Part shown: in pieces, positions 17,571 to 26,166 of the stretch | Position numbering within the stretch: the stretch's first letter is position 1 | Layout of the letters: each line of letters opens with the position of its first letter | Assembly: GCF_003253705.1 (NCBI RefSeq) | Contig: NZ_QKYU01000004.1 | Coordinates: forward strand, 1 to 64,000 | Direction of reading: 5' to 3' | DNA from: Humitalea rosea | GTDB lineage: Bacteria; Pseudomonadota; Alphaproteobacteria; Acetobacterales; Acetobacteraceae | Length of the DNA: 64,000 nt | Program-made: the position numbers and the translations under genes | Notes under the pieces: generated by a model | Seen by the model: only the letters and a program-made list of their open reading frames with translations | Told to the model about the DNA's origin: nothing | The model's database searches: none

Positions 17571-18953
17571 TCACGCGAGCGCCCTCAGCCCATCGAACAC
17601 CGGAGCGACGTCGGCCAGAGTGTCGAGCCGCAGCAGGCTGTCGATCGCCCCATCCGCCTGCCCCGGCGCCAGCGTGTCGCGTGTATTGGCAAGGAACTTC
17701 GCAATGATGTCGTCGCGGGACATCGGATTGCTGCGGGTGCCGCGCATGTCGTCGATGCGGTGGGTCAGTTCGCGCCCATCCCGCAGCCGCACCGTGACGG
17801 TGCCGCCGGAGCGTGTGGGCTCCGTCGCGAGATCATCCTCATAGACCACCTTATCCGCGAGCGCGTTGACCACGGGGTCCCGCAGGCTGGCCTTGGCATA
17901 GGCATCCTTGTCCATGCGGCCGAACACCAGCGCCTCCGCGACCGTGTGCTGCAGGCTGATGCGGCCATGCCAGGTGGTGGCAGGGCGGCGCTTGTCGGCC
18001 ACCGGCTCGCACATGGTGGCGAAGGAGCGCTTGCCGATCTGGCAGACAACCTCCGCGATGTCATCGGGGCGAAGCCCATGCGTCGCGCGCAAGGCGAGCG
18101 CGGCCTCGATATGCGGCATCATGGTGAAGGCGCAGGGGTGCACCTTGGAGGCGATGTTCAGCACCTCCCAGTCCTCCCCGAGGCCGGTGAGCAACGCATC
18201 GAAGCGCAGATCGTCGCGGCCCTGCACATGGCTGCGGAACCAGCCGAAGCGCCCGTCGAAGACCGGCGCGGGGCCGGAAATGCCCGCCTGCGCCAGCGCC
18301 ACCGCGCGCATCGCGCCCGTGGTGGCAAAGCCCACATGCATCATCTTGGTGGAACTGCCATCCTCGAAGGAGGCGTTCAGCCCGGCCGAGAGACTTCCCG
18401 CCGCGCCGATGGCATCGCCGATGGCGCGCGCATCCAGCCCGCGCAGCTTGCCCAGCGCATAGGCCGCGCCGAACACGCCGAACACCGCGGTGGGATGGAA
18501 TCCCAAAGTGTGCAGCCGCACCGGCGTGATGCGGCCGAGCCGGCAGGTCAGCTCGCTGCCCACCAGCACCGCCTCGATCAACTGCCGCCCCGACAGGTGC
18601 CTGCGCTGGCTCTCGGGAAAGGCGACGGCGACGCAGGGCGCCGTCGGATGGATGAAGCTCTCGATATGCGTGTCGTCGAATTCCAGCACGGCGGACATCA
18701 CGCCATTGACGAAGGCCGCGGCCATCGGCGACGTCTCCTCGGCCTCCCCGAGGATCCACGCCCCGCCGCCGGCATCGACCGCCAGCGATGCGCGCCGCGC
18801 CGCTGCCACAAGGTCCAACGGCTTCGCCGCCAGCATCACGCCGATCAGGTCGAGCACGCGGAGCTTCGTGCTTTCCACCACTTCGGCGGGGACCTGGTCG
18901 AGCGAGAGCCCGGCCGCCCATTCGGCCGCGCGAGCGCTGAGGCGGTCGCTCAT
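17571..18953 (-). CDS. MmgE/PrpD family protein
   Basis: A 460-residue MmgE/PrpD protein. It shows the N-terminal LRVLDLIGVMLAAKPLD region, GAWILGE, then EFDDTHIESFIHPTAP with the conserved D-x-H, and the C-terminal LTHRIDDMRGTRSNPMSRDDI segment near the end. Known relatives dehydrate or isomerise citrate-like acids. Its start overlaps the stop of the upstream Bug receptor by 4 bp (ATGA), so receptor and enzyme form one operon: capture of a polycarboxylate in the periplasm followed by dehydration or epimerisation in the cytoplasm. Substrate unknown. Confidence 0.88.
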   Translation of the reverse strand: MSDRLSARAAEWAAGLSLDQVPAEVVESTKLRVLDLIGVMLAAKPLDLVAAARRASLAVDAGGGAWILGEAEETSPMAAAFVNGVMSAVLEFDDTHIESFIHPTAPCVAVAFPESQRRHLSGRQLIEAVLVGSELTCRLGRITPVRLHTLGFHPTAVFGVFGAAYALGKLRGLDARAIGDAIGAAGSLSAGLNASFEDGSSTKMMHVGFATTGAMRAVALAQAGISGPAPVFDGRFGWFRSHVQGRDDLRFDALLTGLGEDWEVLNIASKVHPCAFTMMPHIEAALALRATHGLRPDDIAEVVCQIGKRSFATMCEPVADKRRPATTWHGRISLQHTVAEALVFGRMDKDAYAKASLRDPVVNALADKVVYEDDLATEPTRSGGTVTVRLRDGRELTHRIDDMRGTRSNPMSRDDIIAKFLANTRDTLAPGQADGAIDSLLRLDTLADVAPVFDGLRALA

Positions 18954-19951
18954 TCCGCGGTGATCCCGCTGTTGCGGATGATGGCGCCGAACTGCCGGTT
19001 GTCCTCGCGAAGATCCTCCGCAAGCTGCGCGGGTGTGCGGAAGCTCGGCACCACGCCGACGCGGGAGAGGCGCTCAAGAACGACAGGCTCGCGCAGCATC
19101 GCCTCGACCTGGCCGGCGAGGAGGTTGACGATCTCCGCCGGCATGTCCGGCGGCCCCATCAGCGCCTGCCAGCCCGAGGTGCGGACACCGGGGTAGCCCT
19201 GCTCGGCCATTGTGGGGATGTCGGGGAACTGCGGCAGCCGGCGGTCGCCGACCGCGGCCAGGCCGCGCAACCGGCCCTGCAGGACATGCTGGATCACCAC
19301 GGTGTCGATCATGAAGTCCACGTCACCGCCCAGCATCGCCTGCACCGCCGGGGCCGAGCCGCGGAAGGGGATGTGCACGGCATCGAACCCGGCCTCGCGC
19401 CGGAACATCTCGGTCATCACATGCAGCGTGGAGCCAATGCCGGAGGAGCCATAGTTCAGCTTGCCGGGATTGCGCTTACCGTATTCGACAAGCTCCGCCA
19501 GCGTTGCCACGGGCAGCGTGCTGCGGACGGCCAGCAAGCGTTGCGATTCACTGATGTTGGCGATCGGGGTGAAGCCCTTCACCGGATCGTAGCCGACATT
19601 GGTCAGATGCGGCAGGATGGCGAAGAGCGCATTGCCAGCCAGCAAGGTCGTGTAGCCATCCGGCGCGGCGCGGGAGACGGCGCGGGCCGCGATGGCGCCG
19701 CCGGCACCGCCCTGGTTCTCGACGACGACAGGCACGCCGAGCTTCGCTGACAGGGCCTCCGCCACCATCCGTCCGACCAGATCGCCGGTGCCGCCGGCGG
19801 CATAGGCGACGATCAGCCGGATCGGCCGGTCGGGGAAGGCGGCGCTGGCGGTCCGGGTGAGGCCGGTGCCGAGGAGCACCGGAGCCAGCAGCAGGCTGAG
19901 CAGCAGACGAAGGCGCCCTGCCCGATTGGTTGGACGGTCTTGGATCGGCAT
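18950..19951 (-). CDS. Bug-family (TctC) periplasmic substrate-binding protein
   Basis: A 333-residue Bug receptor. The start at 19951 gives a basic N-terminus (MPIQDRPTNRAGR), a hydrophobic stretch and a cleavage site near ASA-A. Bug motifs follow: PIRLIVAYAAGGTGDLVGR, VVVENQGGAGGAIAA, PDGYTTLLAGN and IPFRGSAPAVQAMLGGDVDF. It is the first gene of a two-gene operon with MmgE/PrpD and is divergent from the enolase-superfamily gene, separated by 350 bp containing a weak IclR-type palindrome. An upstream in-frame extension of 47 residues is arginine/proline-rich and is rejected. Confidence 0.9.
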   Translation of the reverse strand: MPIQDRPTNRAGRLRLLLSLLLAPVLLGTGLTRTASAAFPDRPIRLIVAYAAGGTGDLVGRMVAEALSAKLGVPVVVENQGGAGGAIAARAVSRAAPDGYTTLLAGNALFAILPHLTNVGYDPVKGFTPIANISESQRLLAVRSTLPVATLAELVEYGKRNPGKLNYGSSGIGSTLHVMTEMFRREAGFDAVHIPFRGSAPAVQAMLGGDVDFMIDTVVIQHVLQGRLRGLAAVGDRRLPQFPDIPTMAEQGYPGVRTSGWQALMGPPDMPAEIVNLLAGQVEAMLREPVVLERLSRVGVVPSFRTPAQLAEDLREDNRQFGAIIRNSGITAE

Positions 19952-20173
19952 GGCGTAGGCTCCACTGCTGGGCGAAGGATCGGGGGCGTCGCGGTGCTCG
20001 GCGGTGACTGCGGCGGCCGGCATGCCTGGGCGCAGCGTCTTGCGGTTCGTGCGGCCATTACCGTGCAAGCGCGCGAAATCCTGCTGGCTCATTCGAGCAT
20101 TCTGCTTTCCCGCAACCGTCCCCGAATTTCACTCTAACGCCAGACAGACCCCAGGACCCGACAATCTGACAGC

Positions 20174-20190
20174 GTTCCGCATCTCGGAAA
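20174..20190. promoter_or_regulatory. putative IclR operator, site B (degenerate)
   Basis: GTTCC-GCATCTC-GGAAA keeps the TTCC-N7-GGAA core of the island palindrome, with different outermost bases. It lies in the 350-bp region (19952-20301) between the divergent Bug receptor and enolase-superfamily genes; I see no other gene or element in that region. Confidence 0.45.
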
Positions 20191-20301
20191 GACGGTCGAA
20201 TAGCGGCGAGTGCCGCGCGGTGATCGTGCAACGCTTCAGGACGGGGTAGCACCGCCGGTATCGGTAGCGCGTGCCTGCCCATCGTCGCTGGAGGAACCTG
20301 G

Positions 20302-21366
20302 GTGTCGATCGTCACGGCCGAATTGCGTCCCTGCACACAGCGGCAGGCCGATGCGGGATGGAAGTTCGCCCGCGCGACTGTCGCGGAGTTGCAAGGATGG
20401 GTCATCGTTCTCACCGATGCGGATGGGGTCACCGGCCTCGGCTACGCCCACGCGGTTCCCGCCATCACGACGCATGGGGCAGGTGCCGAGGCGGCGCTCA
20501 TCTTCCTGCGTCCGCTTCTGCTGGGACGCGATCCGGCTGACCTCGCCGCGATCATGGACCTGGTCGAGGCCACGCTCGTCGGCAACCGCTCCGTCAAGGC
20601 AGCCATCGACATGGCACTGCACGACCTGCTGGCACGGCGTGCCGGGCTGCCGCTCTCCGCGTTGCTTGGCGGCGCCTTCCGGGATCGCATCCCGCAGTCG
20701 CGAATCCTGCCGATCAAGACGCCGGCCGAGATGGCGAACGCCGCCGCGGCCTTGGTTGCGAAGGGCTACCGCACGCTGAAACTGAAACTCGCCGGCGACG
20801 CTGCCATGGATGCGCGGCGCGTGGCGGAGGTTCGCGCAGCAATCGGCCCCGCCATCGCGCTGACGCTCGATCCAAATCAGAGCTACAGCGCGAAGGGATT
20901 CCTCGCCGCGTGGCGGCAAATCGAGCCCCACGACATCGCGCTGGTGGAGCAGCCGGTGCCCGCTGGCGATTGGGGCGGTCTCGCGCTGCTCACCCGCACC
21001 CTGCCGGTGCCGATCGAGGCGGATGAATCGGTGGAGACGGTCGCCGATGTGCTGCGCGTGGTCGAAGGGCGCGTTGCCGATGTGGTCAATCTGAAGCTCA
21101 CCAAGCTCGGCGGCATGCGCAACTTCCTCACCGCGGCACGCATCCTGGAGGCGGGTCAGATCGCGACGCGGATGGGCGCCGCCTTCGGGCCGGCGCTGTT
21201 GCAAGGCGCCTCCGCCCATGCCGCGGCCTCGCTGCGCCAGCTTCCCTTTGCCTGTGAACTGTCCGAGCACGACCACATCCTGGATGATCCCTTCACGTCG
21301 CTGCCCATCGAGGACGGCATGATCGCCGTGCCGCCCGGGCCCGGCTGCGGCATCGTCTACGCGTGA
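20302..21366 (+). CDS. mandelate racemase/muconate lactonizing enzyme superfamily protein
   Basis: A 354-residue enolase-superfamily enzyme of the muconate-cycloisomerase type. Visible residues: the K-x-K acid/base pair in TLKLKLAG (about 158-164), metal ligands Asp in LTLDPNQ (about 190), Glu in LVEQP (about 214) and Asp in IEADES (about 238), and the opposite Lys in VNLKLTKLGG (about 263). The reaction starts with proton abstraction next to a carboxylate: cycloisomerisation, racemisation or dehydration. The start is GTG at 20302 with GGAGGA upstream. Flanked by Bug receptors and MmgE/PrpD, it probably acts on an imported (lactonisable) acid. The exact reaction is not determinable. Confidence 0.88.
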   Translation: MSIVTAELRPCTQRQADAGWKFARATVAELQGWVIVLTDADGVTGLGYAHAVPAITTHGAGAEAALIFLRPLLLGRDPADLAAIMDLVEATLVGNRSVKAAIDMALHDLLARRAGLPLSALLGGAFRDRIPQSRILPIKTPAEMANAAAALVAKGYRTLKLKLAGDAAMDARRVAEVRAAIGPAIALTLDPNQSYSAKGFLAAWRQIEPHDIALVEQPVPAGDWGGLALLTRTLPVPIEADESVETVADVLRVVEGRVADVVNLKLTKLGGMRNFLTAARILEAGQIATRMGAAFGPALLQGASAHAAASLRQLPFACELSEHDHILDDPFTSLPIEDGMIAVPPGPGCGIVYA

Positions 21367-21381
21367 AGCGGCCTGGCGTGG

Positions 21382-22335
21382 CTAACGAAGGTTGAGATCC
21401 TCCACCAGCCGGGCGCTTACCCGGTCCTCCTCCGCAAGCGCCTGGGCGAGTTGCGTGCGATCCAGCAGCAGCACCTCATTGTAGGTGCGCCGCATCGCCT
21501 GCGCGTAATCGGGTGACCCGGCGGCTGCCAGGAAGGCGCTGCTGAGCCGATCCAGAACCGGCGCCGGCGTCCCCTTCGGGGCGAAGAAGCCGAAGCGCGT
21601 CACCATATCCACATCCAGCCCGACCTCCTTCAACGTGACCAGCTCCGGCAGGGCCGCGATCCGCGTCGCACCCGTCTGTGCCAGCGGCAGGATGCCATGG
21701 GATTCGACGGTCGGCATGATGATGCCCGGCGCGCCGACCACCAGATCGATATCCCCGGCCAACAGCGCCGTCATCGCCGGTGCAATGCCCGGATAGGGAA
21801 TATGCAGCAGCTTGACGCCCGCCGCCCGCGCCATGGCCTCACCGGCCAGATGCGGTGAACTCCCGATGCCCGGCGAGCCGAAGGAGATGCCCTCGGGCTG
21901 GGCGCGCGCAAGGGCCAGCATCTCCTGCATCGTGCGGAAGCGCGAGTCCCGCTTCGCCGCCACCATGATGGGGATGGCGACCAGGTTGCAGATCGGCGCG
22001 AAATCCGCCGCGGTGTAGGGAAGGTGCTGAATGCGCGGCACCACGGTAAGCGCCGCCGTGCCGGCGAAGAGCAGGGTGTAGCCATCCGCAGCACTGCCGC
22101 GCACCCGGCTGGCGCCGACGCCGCCGCCGCCGCCCACCACGGAATCGATGACCACGGGCTGACCCAAGCGCTGCGCGAAGCTCTGCTGCAGCAGCCGTAT
22201 GTACTGGTCTGTTCCACCCGCGGCATAGGGCACAATGACCCGGACCGAGCGGGTGGGAAAATCCTGGGCCTGCGAGGGCGCGGCAGCCAGGCCGAGGCCT
22301 GCGGCCGCCAAAGCGTGACGACGGGTGATCAACAT
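21382..22335 (-). CDS. Bug-family (TctC) periplasmic substrate-binding protein
   Basis: A 317-residue receptor. The N-terminus MLITRRHALAAAGLGLAAAPSQAQ has a twin-arginine followed by a hydrophobic run, so export may be by Tat or Sec. Bug motifs: VRVIVPYAAGGTDQYIRLLQ, GGGGGVGASRV, DGYTLLFAG and IPYPGIAPAMTALLAGDIDL. It is closely similar to the receptor at 23410-24360, including shared segments LDVDMVTRFGFFAPKGT and the C-terminal LNLR, and the two flank an SDR gene, indicating tandem duplication. The start at 22335 is the one giving a signal peptide; a 76-residue upstream extension is not protein-like. Confidence 0.9.
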   Translation of the reverse strand: MLITRRHALAAAGLGLAAAPSQAQDFPTRSVRVIVPYAAGGTDQYIRLLQQSFAQRLGQPVVIDSVVGGGGGVGASRVRGSAADGYTLLFAGTAALTVVPRIQHLPYTAADFAPICNLVAIPIMVAAKRDSRFRTMQEMLALARAQPEGISFGSPGIGSSPHLAGEAMARAAGVKLLHIPYPGIAPAMTALLAGDIDLVVGAPGIIMPTVESHGILPLAQTGATRIAALPELVTLKEVGLDVDMVTRFGFFAPKGTPAPVLDRLSSAFLAAAGSPDYAQAMRRTYNEVLLLDRTQLAQALAEEDRVSARLVEDLNLR

Positions 22336-22512
22336 GAGCCTTGCCCCTCTTTCTCGTTCCGGCGCTTCTGGCTGCGAAGCTTCACCGATGTGCTGCCGCA
22401 TTTTTGCTCTGGGAGACCCCGGGTCGCGGCGCCGGCGATGGTCCCGGGCTCGGTTCGTTGTCTTGCTGATGCCAACAGATGGAAAGACGATCTGAGCGCA
22501 GCGGGGCGTGCC

Positions 22513-22529
22513 ATCCCGTGCTCCGGAAT
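22513..22529. promoter_or_regulatory. putative IclR operator, site C (degenerate)
   Basis: ATCCC-GTGCTCC-GGAAT differs from the exact island palindrome by one arm base. It lies between the Bug receptor start (22335) and the SDR stop (22545), about 180 bp upstream of the receptor. The long gap suggests a promoter here. Weak candidate on its own. Confidence 0.35.
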
Positions 22530-22544
22530 AGGGGCCGTGCCGGC

Positions 22545-23318
22545 TCAGAGATGCCGGCCGCAATCCACCAGCAGCGAGGTTCCGGTCGTCAGCCGCAGAT
22601 GCGTGACCGCGGCCACGACGGCGAGCGCCACGTCATCGGGTTGGCAGACGATCTTCAACGGCGTGAGTGCCGCCTGCTTCAGCACGGCATCGCGGCTGCG
22701 CCCCGGCACGAAGCCGGTATCGACCGCCGCCGGCGAGATGCCGATGATGCGGATCTCCGGCGCCAGCACGCGCGCCAGCGACAGGCCCATCGTGTCGAGC
22801 GCCGCCTTCGACGCACAGTAGGCGATGCTGCTGCCGAGCCCGTTCATCGCCGCGAGGGAGGAGATATTCACCACCACCGCATCGCCGCCCCGCCGCAGCA
22901 GCGGGGCGAAGGCGCGGATGGTGGAATAGGGCCCGCGCACATTGGTGATGAGAATGCGGTCGAAGGTCTCGTCATCCAGCGCTTCGAGATCGGCATGCGG
23001 CACGGCGCGCGTCGTGCCGGCCGAATTCACCAGCACGTCGGCGCGGCCGAACCTCGCTTCCACCTCCACCGCCGCAGCGCGAATGGCGGCCGTGTCGGCC
23101 ATCGGCAGGTACAGGGGTAGGTGGCCACTGCCCGGCAAGCTGGCCGCAAGCGCCTCGGCCCGCTCGCGGCCGCTGTTATAGCCGATGGCGATCCTTGCCC
23201 CGAGTTCGGCCAGCCGCCTGGCGGTCGCGGCACCGATGCCGCTGCTGCCGCCCGTGATCACCGCGACACGGCCCTGGAGGTCGTAGGGCCCGAGGGCCCC
23301 GTTCTTCAATTCGCTCAT
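22545..23318 (-). CDS. SDR-family NAD(P)-dependent oxidoreductase
   Basis: A 257-residue classical short-chain dehydrogenase. It has the TGGSSGIG cofactor motif (residues about 21-28), NSAGTT at the NAG position, the catalytic Ser in NISSLAAM, and YCASK giving Tyr and Lys. Basic residues after the second strand (NSGRERAE) suggest NADP(H). Substrate is unknown; neighbours are carboxylate receptors and amidohydrolases. An 18-bp tandem repeat lies 14 bp upstream of the start. The gene is between two duplicated Bug receptor genes and reads in the same direction. Confidence 0.9.
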   Translation of the reverse strand: MSELKNGALGPYDLQGRVAVITGGSSGIGAATARRLAELGARIAIGYNSGRERAEALAASLPGSGHLPLYLPMADTAAIRAAAVEVEARFGRADVLVNSAGTTRAVPHADLEALDDETFDRILITNVRGPYSTIRAFAPLLRRGGDAVVVNISSLAAMNGLGSSIAYCASKAALDTMGLSLARVLAPEIRIIGISPAAVDTGFVPGRSRDAVLKQAALTPLKIVCQPDDVALAVVAAVTHLRLTTGTSLLVDCGRHL

Positions 23319-23331
23319 CCGCTTCTTCCTT

Positions 23332-23367
23332 CCCGCACGCCCGATTTGGCCCGCACGCCCGATTTGG
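23332..23367. repeat. 18-bp tandem repeat, two units
   Basis: CCCGCACGCCCGATTTGG occurs twice head-to-tail in the gap between the receptor stop (23410) and the SDR start (23318). The copies are identical. It may be a replication-slippage product or a paired binding site. Confidence 0.7.
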
Positions 23368-23409
23368 GCACGTCGCCATGCGCCTCCCGAGGCACGCCAT
23401 CCTGTTGCA

Positions 23410-24360
23410 TCAACGCAGGTTCAGCTCGGCCAACAGCTGCGCCGTGGCCGCATCCTCCGCGGCCAGGAATGTCTCGAACTGGGGCCGGTCCAGCAGTTCC
23501 ACCTCGTTGAAGGCGCGATGCATCGCCACGGCATAGGCAGGGTCGGCGCCGGCTTCGAGGATGAGGCGCGACCACCGGTCCAGCACCGCGGCATCGGTGC
23601 CCTTCGGCGCGAAGAAGCCGAAGCGTGTGACCATGTCGACATCCAGCCCGGCCTCGCGCAGCGTCGGCAGATCCGGCAGCACGGTGATGCGCCGCGCGCC
23701 GGTCTGCGCCAGCGGCAGCACGCCGCGCTCCACAAGCTGCATGATGTTGCCCGGCGCGCCCATGACCAGATCGATGTCGCCGGCCAGCAACGCCACCACG
23801 GCGGTGGAGACGCCGGAATAGGGCACGTGCAGCAGCTTCACGCCGGCGGCCTTGCACATCGCCTCCGCGACCAGATGCGGGGTGCTGCCGACGCCCGGCG
23901 TGCCGTAGGTCAGGCCCTCCGGCTTGATGCGGGCTTCCCGCAGGAAGCCTGCGAAATCCGTGAAGCGCGCGTCGCGACGACCCGCCAGCACATAGGGGAT
24001 GGCGATCAGATTGGCGATCGGCGCGAAATCCGCGATGGAGTAGGTCAGGTTCTGCAAGCGCGGCACCGCCGTCAGCGCCCCTGTTCCGGCGAAGAGCAGC
24101 GTGTAGCCGTCAGGCGGCGAGGTGCGGACGCGGTTGGCGCCGATCGCGCCGCCGCCGCCAGGTAGGGAATCGATCACGATGGCCTGGCCGAGCGCCTGCA
24201 TCAGCCGGTTCTGCAGCGGACGGATGAACTGATCCGCGCCACCCGCGGCATAAGGGACGAACAAGCGGATCGCGCGGTTCGGATAGGTCTCCGCGCGGGC
24301 CGAACCCGCGCCCAGCATCAGGCCCGCGCCGGCCAGGGCGCCGCGCCGTGTGATCACCAT
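23410..24360 (-). CDS. Bug-family (TctC) periplasmic substrate-binding protein
   Basis: A 316-residue receptor with MVITRRGALAGAGLMLGAGSARAE as signal sequence, again with paired Arg before the hydrophobic run. Bug motifs: IRLFVPYAAGGADQFIRPLQ, GGGGAIGANRV, DGYTLLFAG, VPYSGVSTAVVALLAGDIDL. Closest relative in the window is the receptor at 21382-22335. It is followed by the SDR gene and preceded, 24 bp away, by an amidohydrolase gene, so these probably form one leftward operon starting at the amidohydrolases. Confidence 0.9.
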   Translation of the reverse strand: MVITRRGALAGAGLMLGAGSARAETYPNRAIRLFVPYAAGGADQFIRPLQNRLMQALGQAIVIDSLPGGGGAIGANRVRTSPPDGYTLLFAGTGALTAVPRLQNLTYSIADFAPIANLIAIPYVLAGRRDARFTDFAGFLREARIKPEGLTYGTPGVGSTPHLVAEAMCKAAGVKLLHVPYSGVSTAVVALLAGDIDLVMGAPGNIMQLVERGVLPLAQTGARRITVLPDLPTLREAGLDVDMVTRFGFFAPKGTDAAVLDRWSRLILEAGADPAYAVAMHRAFNEVELLDRPQFETFLAAEDAATAQLLAELNLR

Positions 24361-24384
24361 TGGTCTTCTCCCTTTGTGTGCCGG

Positions 24385-25209
24385 TCACGCGCTCATGCGG
24401 AAGAGCCGCGCCGGATTGCTCCAGAGCACCCTCTCGCGGTCCGCCGCGTCAGGCACCACGCGATGCAGCGCCGCGAGCAGCGGCCCGAAATCGGTGCGCG
24501 CCTTGGCGCGCAGGAATGGCCAGTCCGAGCCCCAGATGCAGCGGTCGATGCCGAAGGCTTCGATCAAGGCCGCGACATGGGCATCGGTATCCGCATAGGG
24601 CGAACCCGTCAGGCTGAAGCGGAACACGCCCGACAGCTTGATGACGGCATCGGTGCTGCGGCCAAGCTCCAGCAGGGCTTGAAAGCCCTTCTGATGAAGC
24701 CCGCCCTCCAGCTCCGGCCGGCCGGAATGGTCGATGATGACGGGCAGCTTCGCGCTGCGCAGCACGGGCAGCGCCTCGATGAAGGAATCGCCGTGGTGAT
24801 AATGCACCTGCGCGAACCAGCCGGCCTCCCGCGCCCGCGCCAGCGCGCGCGCGCCGACCGGGCCGAGCAGCGGCGGGCTGGTCGGGAAGTCCAGGTTGAA
24901 GCGGATGCCGACGATGCCGCCTTCCACCATGCGAAGGATCTCCGCATCCGGCGTCGCCTCCGGCAACAACGCCACGCCTTTCAGGCGGCCGCCGGCCTCC
25001 TTGATGGCTTCCAACATGTAGGTGTTGTTGGCCCCGTAGCCGCCGAGCGGGTTGATCAGCACGCCATGGGTGAAGCCGTGGCAGGACAGCATGTGCAGGA
25101 ACTGAGGCGCGGTCCCGAGTTCATTGGCCTGGATATCGAAGCCGCGGTCACCGCCCCAGCCCTGGCGCGCAAGATCGAAGGCATGCGCATGGGAATCAAC
25201 GGCGGGCAT
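24385..25209 (-). CDS. amidohydrolase family protein (LigI/amidohydrolase-2 type)
   Basis: A 274-residue TIM-barrel metal-dependent hydrolase. The N-terminal metal motif is DSHAHAF, the later VIIDHSGRPE and the C-terminal IWGSDWPF carry the His and catalytic Asp, the pattern of the 2-pyrone-4,6-dicarboxylate lactonase and aminocarboxymuconate decarboxylase branch. Probable reaction: lactone hydrolysis or decarboxylation of an organic acid. It lies 10 bp after a second, more LigI-like amidohydrolase gene (25220-26071) and before a Bug receptor gene, so uptake and hydrolysis are co-expressed. Sequence similarity to the third amidohydrolase (29144-29965) is visible in the metal motifs only. Confidence 0.88.
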   Translation of the reverse strand: MPAVDSHAHAFDLARQGWGGDRGFDIQANELGTAPQFLHMLSCHGFTHGVLINPLGGYGANNTYMLEAIKEAGGRLKGVALLPEATPDAEILRMVEGGIVGIRFNLDFPTSPPLLGPVGARALARAREAGWFAQVHYHHGDSFIEALPVLRSAKLPVIIDHSGRPELEGGLHQKGFQALLELGRSTDAVIKLSGVFRFSLTGSPYADTDAHVAALIEAFGIDRCIWGSDWPFLRAKARTDFGPLLAALHRVVPDAADRERVLWSNPARLFRMSA

Positions 25210-25219
25210 GTCGGTCCTT

Positions 25220-26071
25220 TCAGAATCCGTAGAGCGCGGCAGGGTTCTCCACGAGCAGACGCTGCCGGTCTTCGGGCTCTGGCGCGAAGTCGGGGATGAG
25301 GTTCAGCAGCTCCATCTCGTCCACAGGGGTGGTGAGGTTGGGATGGGGGAAATCGGTGCCCCAGAGCACGCGTCGCGGTGCCGCCCGCAGCAGGGCGCGC
25401 GCGAAGGGCAGCGCCTCCGTGAAGGGGGCGCGCGTCATACGCTCCGCGCCGCTCAGCTTCACCCAGATACGCTCGTCGCGCAGCAGGTCGAGCAATGTGC
25501 GGAATGCCGGGCCTTCCACGCCCAGCGCGGGATCGACGCGCCCCATGTGGTCGATCACAACCGGCATGTTCAGGCCACGGACCACGCTCTCCATCTCCAG
25601 AACGCCGTCGCCCTGCAGCTGCATGACCATGTGCCAGCCGAATGGCCGGGCGCGGTCCGCGGCGCGGTGGAAGATGCCCAGATCCGGTGCTCCACCGAGC
25701 GCCTTGATGAAGTTGAAGCGGATGCCGCGCACGCCGGCCTCGTGCATGTCAGACAGCTCGGCCTCGGTCGTGTCGTCATCGATCATCGCGACACCGCGGT
25801 AGCGGGCGGGATCGGCGCGCAGCGCATCGACCATGGCGCGGTTGTCGGTGCCGTGGCAGCTTGCCTGCACGATCACCGCACGGCCGAGGCCAAGGCCCCG
25901 GTGCAGCGCGGCGAGCATCTCCTTCGGCCTGTCCTGCGGCGTGTAGCGCCGGCTCGGCGAATAGGGGAAGCGCTCGGCCGGGCCGAAGACATGGCAATGT
26001 GCGTCACAGGCCAGCCGCGGCACGGCAAAGCGTGCCTCGCGCGATGTGGCATCCTGGCATTCGGCCTGCAT
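25220..26071 (-). CDS. amidohydrolase similar to 2-pyrone-4,6-dicarboxylate lactonase (LigI)
   Basis: A 283-residue protein. CDAHCHVFGP at residues about 22-31, FPYSPSRRYTP, VIVQASCHGTDN, VVIDHMGR and VLWGTDFPHPN closely follow the LigI pattern; LigI opens 2-pyrone-4,6-dicarboxylate in protocatechuate 4,5-cleavage and tolerates absence of metal. The ATG at 26071 is chosen over an upstream arginine-rich extension. A perfect IclR-type palindrome at 26142-26158 lies about 70 bp upstream, making this the likely first gene of the leftward operon LigI-like, amidohydrolase, Bug, SDR. PDC itself is not proven as substrate, since no other PDC pathway genes are present. Confidence 0.88.
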   Translation of the reverse strand: MQAECQDATSREARFAVPRLACDAHCHVFGPAERFPYSPSRRYTPQDRPKEMLAALHRGLGLGRAVIVQASCHGTDNRAMVDALRADPARYRGVAMIDDDTTEAELSDMHEAGVRGIRFNFIKALGGAPDLGIFHRAADRARPFGWHMVMQLQGDGVLEMESVVRGLNMPVVIDHMGRVDPALGVEGPAFRTLLDLLRDERIWVKLSGAERMTRAPFTEALPFARALLRAAPRRVLWGTDFPHPNLTTPVDEMELLNLIPDFAPEPEDRQRLLVENPAALYGF

Positions 26072-26141
26072 GTGGTTTCCCCGCCTTCTTGCGAGGACGC
26101 TAGGGCGGCGGCGCGACCGAGCAGAAGGGGGATCTGGTCCC

Positions 26142-26158
26142 ATTCCACATCGCGGAAT
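26142..26158. promoter_or_regulatory. putative IclR operator ATTCC-N7-GGAAT, site D
   Basis: ATTCC-ACATCGC-GGAAT, exact in both arms, 71 bp upstream of the LigI-like gene and just past the stop of the second IclR gene. Its position suits control of the leftward hydrolase operon. Confidence 0.65.
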
Positions 26159-26166
26159 GCAACGCC

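Noticed and set aside
17493-19196. 567-codon plus-strand open frame opposite MmgE/PrpD and a Bug receptor
   Set aside because: Composition is His/Arg/Gln-rich, no motifs; shadow of the minus-strand genes.
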